From assembly GCA_905250125.1 (NCBI GenBank), contig CAJNOL010000647.1, positions 51,771 to 115,770 on the forward strand: DNA of 64,000 bases. The letters are read 5' to 3'. Below, piece after piece: positions 30,637 through 42,904 of this stretch (within the stretch, counting starts at the first letter, position 1; the number at the start of each line of letters is the position of its first letter). Position numbers and translations under genes: made by a program. The notes under the pieces were generated by a model that had not been told where the DNA came from, did not search any database, and saw nothing but the letters and a program-made list of their open reading frames with translations. The DNA comes from Rotaria sordida (Eukaryota; Rotifera; Eurotatoria; Philodinida; Philodinidae).

Positions 30637-32880
30637 ATGAATCGTCATCAATTTTTAGGAAGTACAGATTTAGGTATTTCTAGTTCATTATTAATCAATT
30701 ATAATGTACCAACAAAAATTCCTGATGGAATCAAGTTAAATCGAATCAAACATCAAAATGATCTAATTCTAATCGAATTGGGTACTTTACTGACTTCAAA
30801 TGAATGCGATGAAATTCTCAGTAATATTCGACAAAAAACATTTGAACAAATGTCCAAGAAATATGATATTCGAAAACGAAATAGTTCTCGATTAGTAGTT
30901 ATGGATGATCGATTAGGTCGAACATTATGGCGACGTTTAAAATTCAGTAATAAATTAACAAAGTTAGTTCATCATACAAAACCATTAGGATTCAATGTTC
31001 AAGGTCAGTGGACAATGAATGGAGTTAACCCAGCCATGCGATTGAATAAATATAATCATGGAGATTATTTCGGTCTACATAAAGATGCTCAATATGCTCC
31101 CAGTGGCGATGAGCGATCATTATTGAGTTTATTGATTTATTTGAATGATAATTATGAAAAAGGTGAAACAAAATTTTACTTTCCTAAACAATCATCGAAA
31201 TCTGATGTGAAAGGATTGACTATTGCAGAAGAAATCGAAACTTATGGTGGGCTAGAAAATGGTTTTGAATGTATCACATTAAAACCAAAGAAAGGTTTTG
31301 CTGTTCTATTTACACATAATCTCTTACATGAAGCAACGCCACCAGAAATATTGGATCCGCTTGCTCAAACTGAACGTCTAGTACTGCGAACCGATGTACT
31401 AGTGAAAAGAAAAGAGAAACCATTGGGATTTGCCATATGTCCTGAAGAGAAAGAAGATTATCTTGCTTGTTTGAATTTTTTTCGTGAAGCTCAACAGAAT
31501 GAACTTGAAAGTTATAATGATTCTGACATGGCCGTCGATAAAACAATGAAAACAGCAGAACTCTATGAACGTTCATTATCGATTCGATATTGTTATCCAC
31601 GTTTACTTGAATCCAAATTGAAACAATCAATCGTGAATAAAGTCGAAGAAAAATCACTCATTCATCAGCTACCATCTGAACTTTGGCTTCATATATTCAA
31701 ACATTTGCATGAACAAGATATTCAACATTTAATCTTTGCTTTTCCACAATTTCAAATGTTGAAAATTCTTTGGGATGCACAAGAAATAAAAGCTTTTATC
31801 GTTGGTCCAGCTCGACCGAAATTTATTCCAACTATCCAAACTCAATACGGAAGTCAAACTTTATTTCGTTTTTCTGATTCGGATTTTTTCTATCAACATA
31901 TCGATGGATGTTGTCGAGTAGCGGCTGTTTATGCTTTCTTTCTACTAGGACATGGAAAAGATTCAACGACGTACATCGTTCGATACGATCAAAATACTCA
32001 AGAAGTATGCGAAGTACACATGGAAAGAGTCTTAGCCGATGCATTCTACAATCGAAATTGCTATGGTTCTTTATATCGAGTGGAACAAAAAGAGAAAGAA
32101 AGACGTCAGCCGAAAGTTGATTTCGATCATAGTGTTGATCGAACATATTTAACGAATCGACATCAATCACAATTTATTGGACAAGATCTTTTATCATGTA
32201 TTCATCTATAGATAGATGATTCCGATTCATTGGATTTGGAAGCAAACGGTTATGAAGGTGGATCATATAGATCAAGACTGCTCTATAATCAACGTCAGCA
32301 TGCTTGGGCTGATGATAAGAATTATCTAGTTAACCAAGATTTTAGATCGCAAGATTTCGATCATGTAAAAGATACGGCATTAAGCTATAGGGAACATTTA
32401 CTCAAACAGACTGAACAAGACTCGGGAACATGTCTATTTCGAATGATATCTTCCAAAGATCCTTTCATGGAATCAGCTTGTAATTGTGGAATGGGTGGCA
32501 CCTATCGATTCGAAAGAGTTCGAGGTTTGTTACGCTTCTACAATCATCTTATTTTCGATTTTGATACACATCAATTGACTGTTGAACACCTATCAAATAA
32601 AGCATTTTCTGATTCTGTGTTATACGATTATACTTACATATTAGAAGATTTAGTTCCGAAAAATAGTCCAATTTCATTTTATCGTGTAAATATTGAACAG
32701 TTGGCGAAGAAAACAAAAGGTTTCAATCATGCATCGTGTCAATGTAGTTATCCTGATGTAAAAGTCGATCAATTTTCGTTTCTCGATTATACACAATTGT
32801 CACATGTTCATTTAGTTGTTGCTCAACGCAGTGACGACGTCTTTGTTTTAGCTACATATAGTGGAATTGCTGCTTTCTAA
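30637..32880 (+). pseudogene. 2OG-Fe(II) oxygenase fused to an F-box, with an in-frame TAG
   Basis: Residues 40-260 form a prolyl-4-hydroxylase-like dioxygenase: H148-x-D150 (YFGLHKDAQY), a distal His231 (FTHNLLHEATPP) and RLVLRTDVL carrying the 2-oxoglutarate Arg. Around residues 340-380 is an F-box (LIHQLPSELWLHIFKHLHEQ). After that the C-terminal domain has FYQHIDGCCRVAAVYAFFL and, later, CNCGMGGTYRF. TAG at 32209-32211 ends the first 524 residues, but the same frame continues 223 codons to TAA at 32878-32880 without another stop (SDSLDLEANGYEGG onward). One nonsense codon therefore splits a long protein. Either it is a pseudogene, or readthrough or sequence error applies. The fusion would link oxygenase chemistry to Skp1-type ubiquitin ligases. 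Confidence 0.75.
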
Positions 32881-33623
32881 TTTGTACTGTTGAATGATGT
32901 TTTTTTTTTGTATTGAAAACTAATTAGTCAATAAACATGAGCTTCATTCTATGAGTGTTCGTCTGAGCCTAGGTTCTTTATTATGTGAGTTTATTGATTT
33001 TCATGTAATGAGTTACAATAGTTGGTATTTTTATGACAGCGTCACATCGCTTAAGAGGAAAAGGAAGTGGAGAAAAAAAGTGTTTTATCTCGTAACTATG
33101 AGGAGAAAATTAGACAATTCGTGAACAGCTCTTGAGGTTCAACTTTTGTATAGTTGTCTCAATGATCCTAATTCTTTTACTAGTTATTTTTAGACAATAT
33201 TCATTTTCATATCGTCAAAGAAAAACATCATCGATACACAAGAATATTTGTAGTGACCGGTCACTACCAAAATATTTGAGCTGACAATAACAATTCTTAT
33301 CGCATTTCAACTATTGATTAAATAATAATCATCATCAGGTATGTTCTGAATTTTGATGCTACATGATTATATAAAACAATCAAAAATAATGAAGGACAGT
33401 TCAGTCAACATGGAAACAATGATTAAATAGGTCGATTGTTTGATATATATTGTAGTAGCAAAACTTTCTGAGACTGTTTGAGGAGCAATGAAAATATAAC
33501 TAAGACAATTTAAATTTCATTCTAATTGAAACAAGAATCATCAGGATAGGGTGTAAGGGTAAGTGAGTAAAGTGCATTAATTCATCGTCTGATAGACATT
33601 AGACCCCCAGTCTAGCCAATATA
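32881..33623. other. No gene seen
   Basis: AT-rich intergenic sequence after the oxygenase gene. AATAAA occurs at ~32930 as a possible polyadenylation signal. Confidence 0.4.
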
Positions 33624-34201
33624 CAGGGTGATTGAAAAGTAAATCCCTATTTTAAATCTTTTATCACTCTTTAAAAAGAAAAGACATTATAATATTTTTT
33701 TTACTGTTTGGGAGCATGCTCTATGGCATTTTCTTTTATATAAGACCATTAATTGGTTGAGTGTCCAAGATCAAACACGAATACTATCTAAAAAATGCTT
33801 GAAAAATAACTTCTTATTTTTCGTCGTTTATTATTTTTATACAAAGCATATATGTTGTAATATTTTTTTTTTATGGTTTTGAAATGCAATACTGTCACGG
33901 CTATTTTTGAGACATTATCGCGTAAACCTATTAAACACGCCTCAAAATAGAAAAAAAATATTACAACATATATGCTTTGTATAAAAGTAAAAAACGATGA
34001 AAAATAAGAAGTTATTTTTCAAGCATTTTTTAGGTGGTATTCATGTTTGATCTTGGACACTCAACCAATTAATGGTCTTTCTTATATAAAATAAAATGGC
34101 ATAGGGCATGCTCCAACGCAGTAAAAAAAATTATAATGTCTCTTCTTTTTAAAGAGGAATAAAGGATTTAAAATAGGGATTTACTTTTCAATCACCCTGT
34201 A
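33624..34201. mobile_element. Mariner-type MITE, near-perfect palindrome, TA duplication
   Basis: The 578-bp element has ends CAGGGTGATTGAAAAGTAAA / TTTACTTTTCAATCACCCTG flanked by TA on both sides. The arms match nearly end to end (~280 bp each) around a small centre near 33.9 kb. The arms are very similar, so it is probably young. It lies just inside the right-arm junction of the inverted duplication. Confidence 0.9.
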
Positions 34202-34504
34202 TTGTTCATGTAATATAAATCCATTTGACACCTTAGATGCCTTGACTTTATAAACCATTCAGATGGTATACTTGTAAATCAACTTCATTTTCCATAACTT
34301 AATTCAGATACGATTTACAAACTATTTTATCATTCGATACTCAATTCCAAAATTCAAAATTAAAATAATAACTTTAGTAATTTCACAAACCAAACCTCTT
34401 CCTTTATTCAACATTTCATTCAAGTTGTTTTATTTGTCTTTTTGTTCTTTGCGTTTGTTGTTTTCGTTTTTCATTATTGTTTATTTCGTGCTTTCACCTT
34501 TCTT

Positions 34505-37500
34505 TTGTAATGCTGAGTCCATATGAGTGTTTCAATATTTCAATAAAATAACATGAAATGCGTCGGCGAAATTAACTTTGCATTCTTTTAAATCAATTTA
34601 TTTTTAAACACATTTATTTTTTTTAATTTTATTGTTAATCATTTTATTTTCGACTTAGTCAATTGCTGAAAAGTAAGTTGAGATCAACAGATTGAGCTTG
34701 TCTTTTTGTTGAGAGATAGGTTGATCTGTTTTTTAACTGATTTAAGTACACCCAATAATATACAATATAGAATATTATTTATCTAATGCAATTAAAGTAC
34801 ATCTTCCATAAACTTCATTTTTATCTTCAAGAAAGGTATGGAATGTGGGTTGGGTAGGTCTTAATGAATGGAAGATAAGCAACTGCACCTACAGTTCAAG
34901 TTCTATTCATGCCTAGATCCTGCTCTACCATAGCCAGATTAACATATGCAACCAGTCACTATCACTAAGCATCATACTTAGGCCCACATCAACAGTTATC
35001 CACACCTACACATCTGTTCCAGTACATTCTCTTTCTCCACTGATCTTTCGTACTGAGAAACATTCGAATGGTTAAACAAAGTTCTATCTAAATAAAGGAG
35101 CGTTACAATCAAGTGAGTAATAGAAAAATATAAAGTGCGAGAGAAAAGGCTAACAAGTCTGCAAGAGAATATTTAAACTGTCAGTTCCATTATTGGCAAC
35201 GGCAATATCTAGTTTCCTGTCATTGTTGAAGTCTCCAACGACAATGGAAAATGGATTGGATCCATAGTCCAACGGAAATAGGATGATACTTGCAAATGTG
35301 CCGCTACCATATCCAAGAAATACACCTAGATTGTTGTTGTCATAAATCGCGACGACAATGTCTAGTATAGTATCGTTGTTAAGATCACCAACAGCTAGAG
35401 AGTATCGAGTCGAATTTGAACCTGTTGAATACGACATCACATTTCCAAATGAGCCATTGCCATATCCAAGAAAAACACCAACAGTATCCGAGTTACAACT
35501 ATTAAAAACGATATCTACTTGAGTATCATTGTTGAAATCACCAACAGCCATAGCGCATGGATATAAATATGGGCGAGTTGAATATGTCGCTTGATTTGTA
35601 AAAGATATATTACCATATCCAAGAAAAATATCAATACTGTGAGTAACTGAATTTACAACGCCGATATCCATTAGACCATCTTTGTTAAAATCACTAATCA
35701 CTAACGACTGTGGTCGGGAACCATTTCCAGTTATGAGCATCATTTGCTTTACAAAAACTATATAGTCATAGCCAAGAAGGACACTCACATCATTTCTACC
35801 CCCATTGGCAACAACAATATCTAGTCGGGTATCGTTGTTGAAATCACCAACAGCTACAGATCGTGGAGAAGAGCCAACTGAATATCTTATTTCTTTTGCA
35901 AAAGAACCATTTCCATATCCAAGAAGGACACTCACATCATTGCTACCCCAATTGGCGACAACGATATCTAGTCGAGTATCGTTGTTGAAATCACCAANNN
36001 NNNNNNNATTGGCGACAACGATATCTAGTCGAGTATCGTTGTTGAAATCACCAACAGCTACAGACCATGGCCCAGAGCCAACTGAATATCTTGTTTGTTC
36101 TGCAAAAGAACCGTTCCCATATCCAACAAGGATACTCACATCATTGCTATTAACATTGGCGACAACGATATCTAGTCGAGTGTCATTGTTGAAATCGCCA
36201 ACAGCTACAGAATATGGATACAAGCCAACTGAATATCTTGTTTCTTCTGCAAAAGAACCATTCCCATATCCAAGAAGGACACTCACATAATTTCTCAACC
36301 AATTCGCGACAACAATATCTAGTCGAGTGTCATTGTTGAAATCACCAACGGCTACAGAACTTAGATACAAGCCAACTGAACATCTTGTTTGGCTTGCAAA
36401 AGAACCATTTCCATATCCAAGAAGGACACTCACATCATTGCCGTCATTGGCGACAACAATATCTAGTCGAGTGTCATTGTTGAAATCACCAACAGCTACA
36501 GATTGTGGCTGAGGGCCAACTGAATATCTTGTTTGTTCTGAAAAAGAACCATTCCCATATCCAAGAAGGATACTCACGTCATTGCTATCCCGATTGGCGA
36601 CAACGATATCTAGTCGAGTGTCATTGTTGAAATCACCAACAGCTACAGAATTTGGATACAAGCCAACTGAATATCTTGTTTCTTTTGCAAAAGAACCACG
36701 ATTGTATGCAACAAAGATATCCACATTATCATTTCTGTCGTAAATGATAGCGATTTCTGATCGTTTATCATTATTAAAATCACCAGAAGCTACAGCTAAC
36801 GGACGTGAATCGAAACTAATTCCTTCACTTGTTTGATTTGCAAATGTTCGGTTCCCATATCCAAGCATCATACCTACTTCCTTTGTACCATAATTGGCCA
36901 CAGCGATGTCTACTACACTGTCACCATTGAAGTCGCCAATAGCAACCGAAGTCGGATGAGAATTTATGCCAGTGCTAAGAATCATTTGATTTTTGAAATT
37001 GCCATTTCCATATCCAAAAAGGATACCTATATTATTAGTGCCGTAATTAGCCAAGATGATATCCACATTAGTGTCATTATTCAAATCACCAATTACTACA
37101 CATTGTAGGCTAGATCCATCACCAGATGCATAAGCCATTTCATATGCTATCGCTCCTCTGTTATATTGCAACAGAACACTCACATCATTGCTATCCTGAT
37201 TGGCGACAACAATATCTAGTCGAGTATCGTTGTTGAAATCACCAACAGCTACAGATTGTGGATAAAAGCCAACTGAATATCTTGTTTCTTTTCCAAAGGA
37301 ACCATTCTCATATCCAAGAAGGATACTCACATCATTGCTACCATTATTGGCGACAACGATATCTAGTCGAGTATCGTTGTTGAAATCACCAACAGCTACA
37401 GATTGTGGAGAAGAGCCAGTTGGATAGTTTGTTTGATTTGGGAAACCTGCATATTGACCAAGGAGAATATCTATGCTACCAGTATCATTGTTGACGATAA

Positions 37501-40065
37501 CGATGTCTAATCGGTGGTCCTTGTTAAGATCACCTATGGCAACGGAAATCGAAGAATAAGATCCAGTTGAAAATATGATTGGATTTTCGAAATTGCCATT
37601 TCCATATCCAAGAAGTACACCTATATTTTCAATGCCGTTATTAGTAATGACGATGTCTAATCGATTATCTTCGTTGAAGTCTCCGACGCCAATCGCATAT
37701 GGAGATATAGAATTATTGGAATATACAGCTTGATTAGTGAAAGTTGTATTGCCGTTGTTGATAAGTACATCTATTTGGTGAGTTCCAGAGTTCGCGATAG
37801 CTATGTCGAGAAAGTTGTGGGCATTGAAATGGCCAACGGCGATTGAGTACGGATGAGAACCAACGCCAGTTGAAAACGTGATTTGTTCGTCAAAAGTTCT
37901 GTTGCTATTTCCAAAAAGTATGCCAACATTATTCGTGCCATAATTAGCGATGGCGAGGTCTACATAATTGTCGTTATTGAAATCTCCAGCAGCTAATGAA
38001 GATGGAAGAGAATCATAACCTGTTGAATAAGTAATTGGAGGCGAAAAGTTTCCATGGTCACAGGCATAGAATATACTGATACTGTGGGTTCCATAATTGG
38101 CGGTAGCAATATCAAGTAGTGAATCATTGTTGAAATCAAAGGCAATAATTGCTATCGGACGAGATGAGCCTGTTGAAAACTCTATTTGACTTGAGAAGGA
38201 TCCATTCCCAAATCCATGAAAGATGCCTATATTGTTAGTGCCGAAATTCGCTACTGCAATATCCAATCGGGTGTCATTGTTGAAATTACCAACTGTGACC
38301 ATATAAGGATTAGAGTAGGAACCTGTTGAATACATGGTTGGATCTTCAAAGGTACCATTACCATGTCCCAAATAGACAGCTATTTTGTTCACTATATGAT
38401 TGGCAATAACCATATCCAAAACTGTGTCATTGTCGAAATCACAGATCGCGACAGATCGTGGACCATGCTTATATTCAATTGGCTTTTGAGCCATTGGTTT
38501 GAAATTGAGGCTACATTTTGGAACTAAACGATACATTAAAGACAATGTGATGATTGATTGTTTTCCGCAATGAAACCATCTGTCCTATATTATTTCGAAT
38601 TATCACGATTCCTATAATATGCTGTCAGAAATTATCGTATGACTCTATTTAGAGTTAATTCAAAATCATCATCTTTCAAAAGAACTCTACTTAGTTTCTT
38701 AGAATACAGATAGAGTTATATATGAAAATTCATCAACCGGACCACTTGTCTGTTCCTATCTTTTCATTTACTGTAGAATTCGTTCGAAAAATGTGTTGTG
38801 TCATATTGTTGCAGAATCAAATGTGCATCAAAATGGTTGTGTTCTGCAATGCTTTCAGTGATTCAATCAGTATTTTGGATTGGTAATTACAGCAACAAAC
38901 AAAATATAACGGATTCTGCTACGAATGCTTGAGAATAACAATGGACAAAATTCTGACGATAAAGAAGGGAATGTAAAGCTACGGGCTGACTAACCATGCA
39001 TGAATACGACCTATCATAGTTAGTGTATTTGTCAGTAGTTCCGTCATATGTAAAACGCATGTTCATCGATAGTTTTTGAGTAACAAGTGTGCAACTATTT
39101 ATCTCTACTCTTTTCTGTACAGTAAGCAATAAATGACTTCTATCAATTTGTTTGATCATAAATAGTAATAAATATTCTTCTCAGTTTTTATTCACAGATC
39201 TTCTACTACACCTAAGTTTACTTCTAGGATAATTTGTCTGATGTTAGATTTAATAATACTCTTAAGATGTTGTAGAGACTACTCATTTTTATTATCGAGA
39301 CATGTAGATGATGATAAAATAGAAAAAATGTACTTACTATCTGTTCATTTTGTGAAGATAGTCGACTACTAATCATCTATGAGTCAGACAGAATTATTAT
39401 TTTATGACGTGTATACAAAGTTTTATTGTTTCAAAGAGTGGTAACGAAAAGAATTCACTAGAATGTAATAAAGAAATGAGAACACACATGAGTCATAGAG
39501 AAAGACAAAAAGAAAACGACTGTATCAGAACATACTAGCAGAACGAAAGAAGATATAGATGGAATACATAAACTGCTTACTCTCCTCTACAGGCAACATA
39601 AAGTAAGAAAATGTAAAGAAGATGTGTATCGTGGAGAAGAAATATTTACTTTTTTCACACTATGAAAAAATCACTTGCATTTTCTCTTATTCTTTCACAT
39701 TTCTATTATATCCAAGAAAATATCGATGAGATAGAGAAAAATAAATTCAGGATAAACTGCCGTTTTCACTCAGAGATGTGAAAGAGTATCACCAAAAATT
39801 ATAGAAGTAGTGATTCACGAACATTGAATAAGATAAAGTTGATCTTTGTGCAACAAGTAACAATGTGTAACATCAATTTGTAAAAAAAATCAAATCATGA
39901 AGTTGTTGCTTTATTGAGATATGAAAAAAATATATGTAGAAAACGCAATAATCTCCGTCTCAGAGAAACTTATTATCCTTGTTCCTCTAGAGCAAAGCAG
40001 CAATGGGATGATTCTTTCTGGAATTCTTTTCTAATCTATAATCCCCATCAATAAGGAAAATAGAA
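34505..40065 (-). repeat. Right arm of the inverted duplication
   Basis: Reverse-complement counterpart of 1-12385 in blocks. It includes the uninterrupted FG-GAP gene and the outer ~840 bp (39225-40065), which matches the first ~875 bases of the window. It lacks the foldback elements found in the left arm, so it is the better guide to the ancestral arrangement. Confidence 0.8.
35150..38545 (-). CDS. FG-GAP/VCBS-repeat protein, long right-arm copy
   Basis: 1131 codons with about 23 repeats of the GDFNNDTRLDIVVAN type, each with the DxNxDxxxD loop, suggesting several calcium-stabilised beta-propellers, probably extracellular; N-x-S/T sites are abundant. Repeats ~13-19 are nearly identical to each other (FAEETRYSVGLYP type), pointing to recent tandem amplification or conversion. 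A 10-N gap sits inside them (35998-36007), so their true number is unknown. The N-terminal block starts at LVPKCSLNF after TTTAG, matching the left copy, so an upstream exon is likely and the start is not fixed (ATG at 38536 is possible). It ends LNILLQTC. Integrin-like adhesion is one possibility; the function is unknown. Confidence 0.85.
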   Translation of the reverse strand: MSLMYRLVPKCSLNFKPMAQKPIEYKHGPRSVAICDFDNDTVLDMVIANHIVNKIAVYLGHGNGTFEDPTMYSTGSYSNPYMVTVGNFNNDTRLDIAVANFGTNNIGIFHGFGNGSFSSQIEFSTGSSRPIAIIAFDFNNDSLLDIATANYGTHSISIFYACDHGNFSPPITYSTGYDSLPSSLAAGDFNNDNYVDLAIANYGTNNVGILFGNSNRTFDEQITFSTGVGSHPYSIAVGHFNAHNFLDIAIANSGTHQIDVLINNGNTTFTNQAVYSNNSISPYAIGVGDFNEDNRLDIVITNNGIENIGVLLGYGNGNFENPIIFSTGSYSSISVAIGDLNKDHRLDIVIVNNDTGSIDILLGQYAGFPNQTNYPTGSSPQSVAVGDFNNDTRLDIVVANNGSNDVSILLGYENGSFGKETRYSVGFYPQSVAVGDFNNDTRLDIVVANQDSNDVSVLLQYNRGAIAYEMAYASGDGSSLQCVVIGDLNNDTNVDIILANYGTNNIGILFGYGNGNFKNQMILSTGINSHPTSVAIGDFNGDSVVDIAVANYGTKEVGMMLGYGNRTFANQTSEGISFDSRPLAVASGDFNNDKRSEIAIIYDRNDNVDIFVAYNRGSFAKETRYSVGLYPNSVAVGDFNNDTRLDIVVANRDSNDVSILLGYGNGSFSEQTRYSVGPQPQSVAVGDFNNDTRLDIVVANDGNDVSVLLGYGNGSFASQTRCSVGLYLSSVAVGDFNNDTRLDIVVANWLRNYVSVLLGYGNGSFAEETRYSVGLYPYSVAVGDFNNDTRLDIVVANVNSNDVSILVGYGNGSFAEQTRYSVGSGPWSVAVGDFNNDTRLDIVVANXXXXGDFNNDTRLDIVVANWGSNDVSVLLGYGNGSFAKEIRYSVGSSPRSVAVGDFNNDTRLDIVVANGGRNDVSVLLGYDYIVFVKQMMLITGNGSRPQSLVISDFNKDGLMDIGVVNSVTHSIDIFLGYGNISFTNQATYSTRPYLYPCAMAVGDFNNDTQVDIVFNSCNSDTVGVFLGYGNGSFGNVMSYSTGSNSTRYSLAVGDLNNDTILDIVVAIYDNNNLGVFLGYGSGTFASIILFPLDYGSNPFSIVVGDFNNDRKLDIAVANNGTDSLNILLQTC

Positions 40066-40686
40066 CGGTGCCACTTATGGACAAAGTACCAGATGTACTG
40101 GTGATGATCACCTTGGTCGATTCGCGTTCGTCAGTACTAATTTGAAATGAAAAAGTGAACCAGTTGCAGTGCTTATAATTCCGTCCTCGCTGGATGGTTT
40201 GCTTCGAGCATCTCGATATAAACTTATCACAATTTCAGCTTTTTTTTAAACAAAACTCACAATACTGGAAAAACAGAACCGAATTAACTGTGAATTTTTA
40301 TCGTATTGAATACGAAGAATGTAAAACAACAAGAACATACCTGGTTGTTTTGGTGCGGTTAAACAAACAATCAGCATACCGATGATTGTAACTATACTTG
40401 TAATTGTAGGCAGTAGAAAGATAGGCTTGGCACTTTTTTTAAGTGTTGAACAGCAACAAAATCCCCTAGGAAAGAGCAACAACAATGATATTTGACACCA
40501 GAAGAAAAAGTCATACATTTTCTGTCGAATCGTGAAATTTTTCATTCGAGCAATACTATTGTTCTGAGCATTTCTTGCATTTTGCGCATTTGAATTTGAT
40601 CTCGGCTCCTCGTCTTCATCGACGAAAACACCATACTTAGGAAGCAAGTAGTTGGCCAATTTAACATTCTTATCCATAGAAGTCAT
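40031..40686 (-). CDS. Membrane-protein exon(s), hypothetical
   Basis: The first exon runs from ATG (40684-40686) to a GTATGT donor after 40341: MTSMDKNVKLANYLLPKYG, then EDEEPRSNSN, a basic linker and two hydrophobic segments (DFFFWCQISLLLLF and LLPTITSIVTIIGMLIVCLT). A further open stretch on the same strand, ~40190 to a TAG at 40031-40033, reads STDERESTKVIITSTSG, then a hydrophobic end (VLFSLLMGII). It may be the last exon, but I could not phase the join. The homologous end of the left arm starts the window, so a sister gene may lie just outside. Not recognised. Confidence 0.4.
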
Positions 40687-42904
40687 TTCAATCTACGCAA
40701 AGACAGTAGCTAAGGAAGAACACATACCTGATATGAGCATATAAATATATCTCTAACCATGGCAAGTTTCTACAGTAAACCATCGATGCAATAGTTTTGT
40801 CTAATCTATTCAGTTAATATACGTACAAGCGGACAACTTTTCTGTGCAATTTCAATGATTTTTCAACTATTAAACAAATGTGTTTAATATGTTGAGCAAA
40901 CTGCACAAGATTTTTAGCGATAAACCTATATCCAATCAAAACACTTGCGCAAATATTGCAGCATATTAAAACGACTATCAAAGCTACTGCTTCGAATGTT
41001 TATTTAACGAGCTAACGCTTATTTAGTTTTTATTGATTTCTGTCAAAACTAGGATACATTATTTTTTCTGTTTTCAATTCTCTGGCATGGATACTTTCAG
41101 ATGTAAGACCTTAAACATGTTTTCTAGTCATATTTTTTACAACAGCCAGTAGCATAACTTCAGATCCGTCGAACCTTGGTCAAGGCACCACAAAGTTTCT
41201 ACATGTAAAACGCACATCGAAGTTATTTGGTCCTCTTTTCAACGTTTAGAAAAAAAGTTGTCGAAATGCGTCACATTCCAAACTCATCTTTTTCTTTTGA
41301 ATTAGTTTTGGAAAAAAGTATATTAAAGCAAAGTATGAATAATTTCCACACAAGCCATTTCAAGTTTTGATGTGTATGTTTTCACGTGTTTGAGCGAAAT
41401 ACATTTGTTCGACATCAGAAGATTGTGAACTGATATTATTTCGATAAAACTATACATCACTAAAATAAAATGGTCTAAGAAGATTTGTGTTTCTTCACCT
41501 CTCTTCTCAAGTTACGACTGTTTTTGATATTGTGTTCAATGACAATGGTTAGCTAGAAAAGTGCAGGCCATATTAATTGGCTGATCGAGAGAAAAGAGAC
41601 AATCACTTTCGAACATAGGAAAAAATTTTCTGCGTGTAGCCGCCATTTTTCAACTAATATCCAAAAAATTTGTCAAGTGTCACCAAGAAGTAACTCGATT
41701 TGTTATCATTTCCCGTCTCCCTTGAGTATTACTGTTGGCAACACCTGCTTTGAGGTATTATGTCACTAGTGGCACTTAAAATATGATTGTGATGTGCAAG
41801 TGCGAGAGATCATGGAAGATGGCTTATTTTGAACTATTACATGTATAGAAATTACTACTCAGTGGATTTTTGAAAGCCTGATACACAATCATTCAGACGA
41901 GTGTAATCGGTACTACGAGTAACATCTAAAATATACCGATAATGCCCCCCCCCCCTTCGGTTGCAAGGGACGAACATTGCATAAATTGTGGTATCTCAAA
42001 AAAATCTCATCAATTAACTTTTTCTGGATTCGCACAATTACTCTTCTCTCTTCTGTATATATGATTTCGAATAGTGTCCAACTATTGCTTTCGCCACATT
42101 TTCAACAAGCCTCGATTGACAATATATCAGTTTGTTTCTTCCTGTTTCGTCACGTCTTCGAAAAATCTTATGCTTTTATTAAATCGATGATTTCGCTGTT
42201 TTTTTTTGCTGCGTTCCTTCTATTATCTAATGCTACAACCACAGCATATTCGGATGGTCCTTTCAAAGAGCTCATTCTTATCAACGAAAACGCAGTTTGC
42301 TTTTGTTTTTCAAGAATCTTCCTATTATGTATGTACTCCATGACTTCTTATAATGTTTTGAGATAGTTCACATATCATTCGGTCATTTAAGTTTAGTTTC
42401 ATGTTAAGCTTATAAATATGACTGATTCAAATCTCTTCGTGTGACGTCACGTCATGAAAAGAATTTGCTGTTACCTAACTGTTGGACAAATATTTTTTTT
42501 TCGTTTTTTTTTCTTCATTTTTGTGACATGGAAGCATGCAAGTGTCTCTCTTTTGGCTTCTAAATTCATTTGCATTTACGACGAGTACTAGACTTATGTC
42601 TCCAGATATTTTCTGTTCGATTTATCTTTATTATCCTAAACAAAAACACTTCAGATTTTACTGGATACTATATCAGAAGTAAACCTGTTGAAAAAGTCGG
42701 TTTTCGCTTCAATAGTAGATCTCAAGTTAGGATCGTAGAAAAATATTCTGAAGTACTCTATAGTTCATCTTGTTGGATGAGATCAAATACTTGGCTTTAC
42801 TAATTTATTTAGAAAAACCGCGCGTACTACTGACATTCTATATGGATATAGATGCGTAAGGATTTCAAATGAAAGTATTGATTAGAGTCCTCTCGTATGA
42901 TCTG
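40687..42904. other. No gene recognised
   Basis: AT-rich sequence with a C9 run near 41945. The 129-codon frame at 41977-42366 is Phe/Leu/Ser-rich, lacks a known domain, and is not convincing. Confidence 0.4.

Noticed and set aside
35805..36512. Plus-strand frames with repeated ATTISSRVSLLKSPTATD peptides
   Set aside because: They are antisense shadows of the FG-GAP repeats.
41977..42366. 129-codon frame rich in Phe, Leu and Ser
   Set aside because: No domain, no plausible start context, and composition expected from AT-rich noncoding DNA.
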